Below, piece after piece: positions 55,849 to 64,000 of a stretch of DNA of 64,000 nucleotides. Below the pieces are notes generated by a model, which saw only the letters and a list, made by a program, of their open reading frames with translations, was not told the origin of the DNA and did no database searches. The stretch is from Oopsacas minuta. Taxonomy: Eukaryota; Porifera; Hexactinellida; Lyssacinosida; Leucopsacidae. Numbering within the stretch: the first letter of the stretch is position 1; every line of letters starts with the position of its first letter. The stretch spans positions 1 through 64,000 of the forward strand of contig JAKMXF010000342.1 in NCBI GenBank assembly GCA_024704765.1, in the 5' to 3' direction. The translations under genes and the position numbers were made by a program.

Positions 55849-56152
55849 CTACATAAGTATTTGAATGAATGACAAAGAATTTCTAATTCACCAAACCAAT
55901 GAATACGCTTCCAGCTTTGATAAATAACACTGATATACAAAATTGTAAAAATTTTTGATGATTAAATAAGAATAGCTGAATTGAAGAATTTGAAGGGATT
56001 GTTTATGAATGGGTTAAGTATATATTCACAACAGCTCTAGAATTTGTAATTTTCTGGTTGGAAGATTCCACCAATATGCGATTTAATATATGAAATTAAA
56101 CATACCTTTATGTTTATTACCCACTAAATCATACTAATATTAACTATCACTA

Positions 56153-56295
56153 GTGCACTATACTTCCTTGCGCTACGCGGATTCTAACACTTCGTGTCCG
56201 TACTCGGCCTTCGGCCCTCGCTTAGGACTATTCGTTTGTGTGATATTCGGAATCAGTGCACCCGATTACCCCACAATAACCGTTGAAACCACGTT
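56153..56295 (+). repeat. CpG-rich run of three mini-hairpins in a dispersed repeat
   Basis: Within 47 bp there are three stems with 3-nt loops: GCG-CTA-CGC (56170), ACAC-TTC-GTGT (56187) and GGCC-TTC-GGCC (56206). The block is bounded by two AGTGCAC direct repeats (56153 and 56251). Its right part, from CAGTGCACCCGATTA to ATAACCGTTGAAACCA, recurs at 4593-4637. It stands out in composition from the AT-rich surroundings. Confidence 0.6.
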
Positions 56296-56573
56296 TCTAG
56301 ATAATTTTGAAAGTTGCTTACTTTTGTTTACTTTATATTCATACAAACAACTTTAATTTGTATATGACAAATCCATAAGTGTGACTGGGATTCAGCATAT
56401 TCGCTAACCTTCAGTCAAATTTATGAAATTTGTATATTTTCCTGATTAACACCATAGATATATAGATACAAACATTTTTTCAAATACGAATTCCACATTC
56501 CATTTTAGCTTCCTTGGCAACGGACAAATGGACGACAGACAGACAAACAGATAGCAGCGACAATGATAGTATC

Positions 56574-56971
56574 TCAACTACTATCATTGTCACTGCAAAT
56601 GTCCAATATTTCCAATGGAACTGGCCTAATGGCGGACGGTACGTCTGGATATGCAATAGTGGATTTATTCTTTTTTGTGATACCATCAATTTTCGTCATA
56701 CAGAAATAACAATCCGAAAGAAGACACATTGGTTCTCTCCATATCATTGAAGCCGCAAACGGGATCATATTTCTCTTCCAGCATACCACAAGCGTCTTTC
56801 AGGCATTGTGTGGAGCCCACGGCTTATGTTGATTCCAAGATGGCACCCAAAATAAGCGAAATAACAGCGTTCTACAGCCTTTGTGATATTTTGTCGCTGG
56901 TTAGTTGCAGTATACCTCCCACAAATATAACAAAACTTTTCAGGAGAATTTTTACAAATCAGAGAAGCCAT
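56574..56971 (-). pseudogene. Second copy of the cysteine-rich family, truncated
   Basis: Minus strand from MASLICKNSPEKFCYICGRY at 56971. Then ITKAVERCYFAYFGCHLGIN; after a frameshift SPHNA, a stop, KTLVVCWKRNMIPFAA, SMIWREP and DCYFCMTKIDGITKKNKS, then PDVPSAIRPVP to about 56600. These correspond to the first quarter of the pseudogene at 40338-42014 (YICVEF, YFGCEIG, PMIWREP, DCYSCLT), but the two differ at many positions, so they are separate lineages. Shared residues (CxxC of CYIC, YFGC, PH..C, MIWREP, DCY.C) mark a probable zinc-binding N-terminal domain. The rest of the protein is missing. A perfect 13-bp inverted repeat with a 7-nt loop lies at 56559-56591, at the truncation point. Confidence 0.75.
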
Positions 56972-56991
56972 AAACAATAAAATGAACAAAA

Positions 56992-57915
56992 TAAACTAAA
57001 TGTCAAGTGGAATAAAACAGATTATAACTACTATTAGAGGCAATTTAGATCATATAAGTAACAAAACCAAATAAATTGGATAAGGGTGATGTGTAGAATT
57101 GAATTTAGAAATATTTTTGACTATGTAGTCAATTAAAAGATTGACATAACTAAAATAGAAATTTCTTACTTTTAGTACCCTTGAGAATGAAAAATATAGA
57201 TAATAATTCCCAACATATATCTACAATATGCAAAAATAATAGAAAAAGAAGATCATCAAAAATGTTGCATATCTGTGTAATGAGTGTTGCACTAATACAT
57301 TACTCCCAATATATGATCTATATATGTAAAACGCATTGTTCTATATTTATACTTAAAGTTTATGACATATATTTGATTAATTAACTCGATATTTTATTGG
57401 CCAGTTCATAAAGAACAGAAATATACATAGTTACGTATTTATCCTGACATTTAATTATATTCCACTATAAGATAAACAGGATAGTTATTGTTTAGTATTC
57501 AATTAATAAACATAGCTACATGTTCAACAAACTGAAATTTGAAAAGGTTTGCACAATTTGAACTACAGATAAATTATGTGATTCAAATTCATATGTTAAT
57601 CTTAATTGGTAAACCGTCGAATCTTTATGTCAATACCTTTTGACACCTATCTCAGATAACTTTGAGATATCGCCAAGATCTTAGAAACTATTCCTAGATC
57701 TATCACATTTCCACAACATACCAAATTCCAAGTCTCAAGATCTTATCAGTTCCTCAATCAATTCCGAACAAAAAACACATCGGAAAATATATAATAGACA
57801 TGTATGTTTCAGCATATTAGTCAATATAATTACGATAAATTCAGAATTTCAGTTTTTGTAATGTAATTGGATACGTACTAAAGTCAGGTAATTGGTGCAC
57901 GGGTTCAAGAATTTG
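56992..57915. other. No gene recognised
   Basis: AT-rich; the frame at 57181-57384 is low-complexity and not family-like. Confidence 0.45.
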
Positions 57916-57970
57916 TGGATCCGGTAGGACCCAGATCCAGATCCAGATCCAGGATCTGGTGCATGCCTAG
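57916..57970 (-). repeat. GGATCC-rich element end, copy 2
   Basis: Plus strand has AGATCC units in tandem (about 57931-57950), then GGATCTGGTGCATGCCTAGG. Read inward on the minus strand the end is TAGGCATGCACCAGATCCTG, matching copy 1 at 55792-55848 in layout. Confidence 0.45.
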
Positions 57971-58849
57971 GCTAGAGAAATGAAATTGGCAATGTCTATG
58001 AAATGCGATAAATTTAGGAAGTAATTTTCCTTTTTCCACTATGCATAATTTTAGTAGTACGCTCAGTAAAACAATATATTAATAATTATATAAAAATTCG
58101 CAACATAATCCATCTTCTAAGGGTATGACTTTGATTTCCATAATTCTTAGAGGTTTCCAACAAGTTAGATAAATATTTTAAGCCAAGTAATCATTCTGTG
58201 TGTAGACAATTGCAAAAAGGTTTAAATAGTAACTGCAAGTTAAAATACGTAGTATTAAACTCAAGATTTCGAATGTGGTCTATGAATAGACTTTAACAAT
58301 GCAGAGCAAAAATCCATAATTCGTGGATGTTCGCCGATTGTGTGTTGATATATCTCGACGCTTTGGGGTGCATAACTAATGACACCAATCGATCGGACTG
58401 CCTCTAAAGCTTCAAATAAGAGTATTTGAATCATAATCTTGAAGAAAAAATTAAAAAGACTGTTACCAACAGATCGAAACATGAATGACAATTTTGCAAA
58501 TATGGCTTTGGGTTGCATCCACTACTTGGATGAAAAGGTTTTCATGGCGTTAACGGTATATTTCAGTTTATTCCTAAGCTAGTTAGTCAGAAAGAATCAT
58601 TGAACAATCATGACCAATGTATCTGCCAAAATGATCAAAAATTACAGATTAAAAAGGACATTCATCAAGAAGAAATTCTAATTACATAATCCACAAAGCC
58701 ATAGAAATAAGGCTGTTATTTGAAAACTGTAAAAGGTAATTAAATGAAATATTCCATATAACCAAACTAAGAGCATTCGATATTAATGAATTCGCAATTA
58801 TTACAATAAAATACTTGGTCCTTCTCAAACATTAAAACTATTCGAGTTC
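57971..58849. other. No gene recognised
   Basis: An 85-codon minus frame at 58261-58518 (SIGVISYAPQSVEIYQ region) has natural-looking composition, but I cannot name it and splice signals around it are unconvincing. Confidence 0.4.
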
Positions 58850-58857
58850 CCCTAGCA

Positions 58858-59140
58858 CAGGGGTGTGCAAACTACGGCCCACCTGGCTTAAGTTATTCGA
58901 GTCCTCTAATTATGTGATCATCCTCACTCTTCCTTACACATTCAGAAATTTCATCAAACAATATTATGCTTTCTTTAAACAATACTAGTTAAATATTATA
59001 TATAATTATTGTGTATATTACAATAGCTGATAGAGTTTCTCCATAAATTAGAACATGGAACTTAGTCATAGGCCATTAGTGCCAGCATAAAATTTGGAAT
59101 AAGAATGCGGTCCGAGCTGAAAAAAGTTTGCCCATCCCTG
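58858..59140. repeat. hAT MITE with exact 8-bp target duplication
   Basis: A 283-bp insertion flanked by CCCTAGCA on both sides (58850-58857 and 59141-59148). Left end CAGGGGTGTGCAAACTACGG; right end read inward CAGGGATGGGCAAACTTTTT, typical hAT ends. No coding sequence inside, so it must have been moved by a transposase made elsewhere. Confidence 0.92.
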
Positions 59141-59253
59141 CCCTAGCATAACCATTAGAAAATTTGTTGATGAAAAACAAATATACATGATAGAAGTTTC
59201 AAATTAGAATCACAGGACACCTCAATATTTCAAATATCCTGAAGTCGCGACTT

Positions 59254-59345
59254 GGCAATAGCAAACCCATCATGAGATCACTACGTCATCGTGAATATAC
59301 AAAAATCAAAACTCCCGGATTTCGAATTTCAGAAAATTTCATAAT
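59254..59345 (+). repeat. Dispersed repeat C, copy 2
   Basis: Same-orientation match to 49578-49672 (GCAAACCCATCATGAGATCA, CTACGTCAT, ATCAAAACT, ATTTCGAATTTC). Non-coding. Confidence 0.5.
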
Positions 59346-59584
59346 TCTCTAAACACAAGGTGCCAAGATTAGTAACCAAAAATCTACGTATCACCTCCAG
59401 TATTACCGCTGAAATAGAAAGTGGATTTAGTGCATAAAGGACCATCTTTATTGGCTCTGAATATTTGGTTAGGTTAACCTGAACAAGGACTACTAGGATA
59501 CAAGAACGCGGCTAAGCCAAAGTCATATATTGAGCACGTTTTTTGACGATCTTATAATTAGAATGGATCTAGCATCCTTTCATG

Positions 59585-60044
59585 GATTTAAAGTGACATG
59601 TAATTGTTTCGAAAAAATTGAAACGTTGATGAAATTTTGACACAATCCTCCGTTGCTACGCAAATGTAAATTCTAACAATTACCGATGAATATTGATGAT
59701 AGAGGCCAACATTTGATACTAATTTGTACGCAATATGCGATTTCCTATTCATGAATAATATATAGTTTTGATCCCTACCTCAAACGGTTGATATTTTATG
59801 AAGAAAACCACAATATATGGTCGATCCCGATAAGTGACATCATAAGTTTTTAACTGTGAGAGTAGGAATCAAAAATACATAATTCATGAAAAGGAAGTCG
59901 CCTATTGGGGATACATTAGTATAAAATGTAGAACTCTATCATCAATATATTTAGGGCTAGAATCTGGATAAATAAATTTGCATAGAAACGAAGGAATGTG
60001 TCAAAATTCCAGATTTTTTAGAAACAGTTACATGTAACTAAATC
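59585..60044. repeat. Large foldback element with about 225-bp arms
   Basis: The left arm starts GATTTAAAGTGACATGTAAT; the right arm read inward starts GATTTAGTTACATGTAACTG. Both then share AATTTTGACACA, ATCCTCCGTTGCTACGCAAA / ATTCCTTCGTTTCTATGCAA, ATATTGATGATAGAG, ATACTAAT, TTCATGAAT and TTTTGAT(C/T)CCTAC, almost to the centre near 59815. The element is about 460 bp, essentially one long diverged palindrome with no coding capacity. Confidence 0.85.
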
Positions 60045-60481
60045 AATCAAAAAATGGAACAGACATCCGTAAATGGGCACGAAATATGGCCAAATCGCAC
60101 AAAAAAGGCTATTATGGATCAAATGAAGACAAATCAAAAGAACTAAGTAATTTATCTGTTTAAAATAATTAATCCAACCTGAGGGACTAAGCTGTAGCGA
60201 GCGGCCTAGCATGCGAAGCGGGTAGTTGTGAATAAGTTGAACAGTACATGTGCTAGGCCCCCACGATAATATTAGATTGACATATGTACATAATCCATGT
60301 CATCCATGATTAAAAAGGAAATTGTAAGTAGCAGTTTGGTTAGTAAGCATAAGGAGTTGATCTTACATAGTGCCGACTACTATGTAGTGGGACAGTATCG
60401 AAATTGTTCACTATATTTGGTTCTTGACGTTACTCAGCCAAACGACGGGAAATTATTAGCTAAAAATTTCGCTAAATATTG
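60045..60481. other. No gene recognised
   Basis: A 71-codon plus frame at 60297-60512 (VSKHKELILHSADYYVVGQY onward) runs into the next element and is probably chance. Confidence 0.4.
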
Positions 60482-60483
60482 TA

Positions 60484-61817
60484 CTAGGGCGTTCAATAAG
60501 TCTTGCGGGTGATATCATAGAATATGATACAAACACTATACACACTAATTCACTATATTATTTATTCAAAGTAATCCCCTCCTGCGGGTACACAAAGTTT
60601 TAACCTTTCCACCCACTTGTAAAACACATTTCTGTGCTCTTCTTCGGGGATGGATTTGAAGTACTGGTACAGGCCCGTTCTGAGTGCTTGTAATGTGTTA
60701 AAATCTTTGCCTTGAAGGCAGATTTTAAGCTTGGGGAATAGCCAAAAATCACACGGAGCTAGGTCTGGTGAGCATGGTGGATGGGGAAGTAATACTAACC
60801 CTTCTACATACAAGAAATTTTTGGTAAGCTTAGCTGTATGGAACTGGCATTATCAATTAAAATCTTCATTCCTCGAGTTCCGGTTTTCGGGCGTTACTTT
60901 TCTATATTTTTTATCAAATTTGGAAGCACTTGCTCTGTAAAGAAAGTAGTAGTAACAGCCTTGCCACCCTCACAAGGTAATTGCAAGACAATTCCATGAC
61001 TACTGAAGAAGATGGTATTCATAATCTTAGGTTTCTGAAGTCGGGCCTAGGAGCTTTCGCCGGTTGTTCGTCGCCCCTCACCCATGATCGCTTCTTATAC
61101 TTGCTATATGGTGTTGAATAGTACACCCACGTCTCGTCACCAGTAATAATCTCTGTTAGGCGTCTAAATTCGCAGTTTTCATAAGTTTCCAAGAGTTTCT
61201 TGGCAATATTCAGTCGTGCCAACCTTTGATTCTCACTGAGCTTGTGCGGGACCCATTTCACACAAATCGATCGGTAGCCAAGCTCAGTCATCAGAATTGT
61301 ATGAATTTGCTCCCGATGAAATCTCCATACTTTGTTCCAACTGATTGACAGTAATGCACTTGTCTTCCATGACCATACTTTCAATGTGTGCTATATTCTC
61401 TGAAGTGGTGGCGGATACCGGTCTTCCAGATCGATGCAAATCTGTGACATCAGCATCACCAGATCAAAAACGGGCAGCCCATCGCCCTACAGTAGATCTG
61501 GAAAGGCAATCCACGCACAATATCTCCTGTAACTCGCTGAAGATGTGGACGGGCTGGATCTTGAGTATTGTGCAAAACTCTATGTAAGCTCGCCATTTGA
61601 GGTTGAAATTATCATCCTTTGAAGCCATAAATTCAACAGTGGGTATAAATTGACTATACGTACCTATGCCAAAAACTCATAATTTGTATCGAATATGCTT
61701 GAAACTTTCAGTATATGGAGTTTAACTATATGGGCTTATAATATATGAAAGTTAGATATATTACTTGACTAATTCCTAAGAGATTTCATGACCCGCAAGA
61801 CTTATTGAACGCCCTGA
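60484..61817. mobile_element. mariner (DD34D) element with well-kept ends
   Basis: A 1334-bp element. The ends share 25 identical bases starting AGGGCGTTCAATAAGTCTTG, preceded by CT on the left and TC on the right, and are flanked by TA at 60482-60483 and 61818-61819. The transposase inside is on the minus strand and broken. Confidence 0.93.
60562..61628 (-). pseudogene. mariner transposase pseudogene (DD34D)
   Basis: Starts at an ATG at 61628 (ASKDDNFNLKWRAYIEFC). First helix-turn-helix: IFSELQEILCVDCLSRSTVG (61530-61580), RWAARF then an in-frame TGA, and LHRSGRPVSATTSENIAHIE with the GRP linker. Near 61315 a frameshift moves into ELGYRSICVKWVPHKLSENQ, IAKKLLETYE and EIITGDETWVYY (first Asp). 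Second Asp: LIDNASS at about 60870, where one base is missing after the second Ser; then NFLYVEGLVLLPHPPCS and PDLAPCDFWLF, with the third Asp intact 34 residues on. Ends CVPAGGDYFE and stop at 60562. All three catalytic Asp survive; the protein is broken only by the TGA and a few frame lesions, so this is a fairly young relic. Confidence 0.9.
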
Positions 61818-61819
61818 TA

Positions 61820-64000
61820 ACTCTTATCTCAAACTAAGCAAATACTCAACTACTCTTAAAAGCTAATAGAAAATAATATTCTGTTTATATATTGCCCATT
61901 TGTTTTACTATAAAATTGTCATATTAGTATACGATTACGACTACTCTCGATTCTAGGTTGTTGTCTTAAAATTTCTGCAGAAATAACATGAAAATAATTA
62001 CAAGTTGAATAATTTTACAATCAATAGGATAGATGCAGTGGTGTAGGTATGGTGGTTTGCATCATCTGAATTTGTTCTTACTAATGTAGGCTGAAAATAT
62101 AGCTCTCATCAAGGAGGTTCTAACGGAAATATATACAGCTTGCAAACCGAACCTAAATAAGTGCAAGACTAGATGACTAACCCAACTTTGCCCAGAGGTA
62201 CCGAAAGCAAAGAGTCGCACATACACGAGTCCAAGAATCGTGCGAGGCTTGAGGCTAAATACGAATACCACCGAAATGTAATTCAATGTATCATTCATGT
62301 GTCTATCATGTTTAATCTAACTAGTAACTACAAGAATATTCAAAGCTCTCCTAGAAAGATCAAAACATTTTAGGCTAAGACAAATTTCAAAAATGTTCGG
62401 AATTTTGGAAATATTTTCAGAAATACAAATTGATATTCAAGAAAACAATAAGATTGAATGAGTTGAAATTAGTAGGATCCGTACTATAAGATGGCAGCGT
62501 GCAAAGATTGAAAACAATCGAAGATGTTTTGATCAATAATTGCACTGATGATATTTTGGGAAGTAAAAAAAGGTTGTAACTGTGCATTGTGACTTAGAAA
62601 ATTATATAAAACCAAGTCTATTTCATTTAAGGTGGTTTAATACCCCACTAAAAACCAAAATTTAATAGTAAATGCAATAAATATTTTTTGCCAAGTATTT
62701 AATTATGGTACTAACAGGAATAAAATTTCAAAAGCCAACCAGGAGTGTTGCTTCCCGCTAAATACCGTACCCCAGCAACAGCATGTGAATTGCAAATCTA
62801 TAATAAATATTCAACAAGTAGAAAATGGTCAATAATGTTGTATATTGTACAAAAGTACGCGAACGTTCTAGGCTAGCGGAATAGTAAAGAAGTGTTAATC
62901 CAGGATTACTTCGTTGGAGATGTAACATGGAAATGGGTTTTTGCAAGTTGCGTCCAAACCAGTCAATGGAAATTAAACAGAATCGTTTAAGTTTAGTCGT
63001 AGAAATATGCCTCACACCAGAGACTCGCTTCTGCCTTAACAGGAATTCTTGCTCCCGCTAAGTTATTCGGATCGAACAAATCCAACTAACGTAATCACAT
63101 CAGATAAAAGGTAATCCACTGATATCATGGAGACAAATATGTTTCGGTTGCTGTATTAAGAGTTAATAAGAAATAGATGCCCGAATTTTCAAGAGGCCAG
63201 GATCCTGAAAATATATGAACAATATACTGTGATTATTTTTCCAATATTTCCATCATAACCACCATTTATACACAATTTTATTGTATTTGGCATCCTGAAA
63301 TGTAATTCTCTCAGACTCAGCTGGAACCAAGCAAGTTTTAGAAAATTTCAAGCATCGAAAAGAGAGTGCGATAAACGCCAATGGATTTATACGATATATA
63401 TTCTATCGGATTCAGATCTGCAGAGTTACCTGGCTATGTACTCTTTGCATGGAAACAACTAATTTGATTAAAGCATCACTGTTGAGATACTCTTGGTGAT
63501 CTGACAGTGTGTGTGGGGGCACTGTCCATCTTAAAAGTAGCTAGTGAAATGTCTAGTAGAATCTTTCGAGTCAAAATATTACAATCTTCTGGCTTAAATA
63601 TGCTTCCAGGGCACTATAATATGGTGTAAATATAAAATAAATAGCTAGAAAGTACCTAAAATAGTCTTGTAAAAAACTTTGAGAAAGAAACAGAAGCAGC
63701 AAGTAATAATATATGTAAACTAAGGTCATTTTCACAAGCCACTAAATTCAAAAAATAGAAAAATATTCAAAATTGCTCGGCCTAGCTAGAACGACAGTAA
63801 CTATGACAACTCAATAACAAATTTACAATGATTATTCTATAGCCATATTATGGTAAAAAGTAAGAAAAGATAAGTAGATAATATATGAAAATAATAAAGT
63901 ATTCCACATTATACAGAACATATTGGAGCGATAACACTGAGGCCAAAAGATACATTCCACAGGTGCTATCAGCTATCGGATTGCGAAAATTACATCAGTT
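61820..64000. other. No gene recognised
   Basis: AT-rich to the window end. Short frames on both strands (62062-62298 minus, 62173-62373 plus, 62758-63015 minus) are unrecognised. No terminal repeats or RNA genes seen. Confidence 0.45.

Noticed and set aside
58261-58518. 85-codon minus frame with natural-looking composition
   Set aside because: No recognisable domain, weak splice signals, no homologue elsewhere in the window.

Overview
The window is AT-rich nuclear DNA from a eukaryote, most probably an arthropod; a crustacean such as a copepod would fit, but that is my inference and not something the sequence proves. There are no operons, ribosome sites or rRNA. The one plausible host-gene piece is an isolated exon with good splice signals. 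Almost everything else that can be named is mobile DNA in different stages of decay: seven Tc1/mariner-type transposases or relics, three hAT transposase relics, a Mutator-like (MULE) relic, two copies of an uncharacterised cysteine-rich protein family, and many small inverted-repeat elements (MITEs or foldbacks).

Layout. 1-5.8 kb: a GC-richer MULE relic on the minus strand (1.5-2.7 kb), a full-length Tc1/mariner element with an unbroken 344-codon transposase (2.9-4.2 kb), a likely MITE, and copies of two dispersed repeats. 7.1-8.2 kb: a broken, unrecognised coding region. 9.4-11.1 kb: a sister Tc1/mariner element with nearly the same terminal repeats, broken by one stop codon. 13.0-18.3 kb: two different hAT relics in a row. 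18.7-20.7 kb: a degenerate element protein and a Tc1-like relic. 23.3-24.6 kb: a mariner relic with the third catalytic residue lost. 26.0-28.3 kb: a hAT element with an exact 8-bp target duplication. 30.7-36.3 kb: a large inverted repeat (about 1.1-kb arms) whose spacer contains a mariner relic with about 41-residue D-D spacing. 39.8-43.4 kb: a Tc1-like shell with inverted copies of its own transposase start on both sides of a nearly full-length pseudogene of the cysteine-rich family. 45.7-46.0 kb: a 227-bp exon encoding an ESRP/fusilli-like RRM. 48-60 kb: mainly MITEs and foldback palindromes, a second truncated copy of the cysteine-rich family, a CpG-rich run of three mini-hairpins, a tRNA-like relic, and a hAT MITE with an exact target duplication. 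60.5-61.8 kb: another mariner relic with clean terminal repeats. The last 2 kb hold nothing recognisable.

Functionally the window is a transposon graveyard. Only the 344-aa transposase at 3032-4066 looks able to make a complete protein; it could in principle act on the nearly identical ends of the broken sister element at 9.8-11.1 kb. The most unusual structures are the composite locus at 39.8-43.4 kb and the large inverted repeat at 30.7-36.3 kb, whose arms are almost identical in one core block but clearly diverged outside it.
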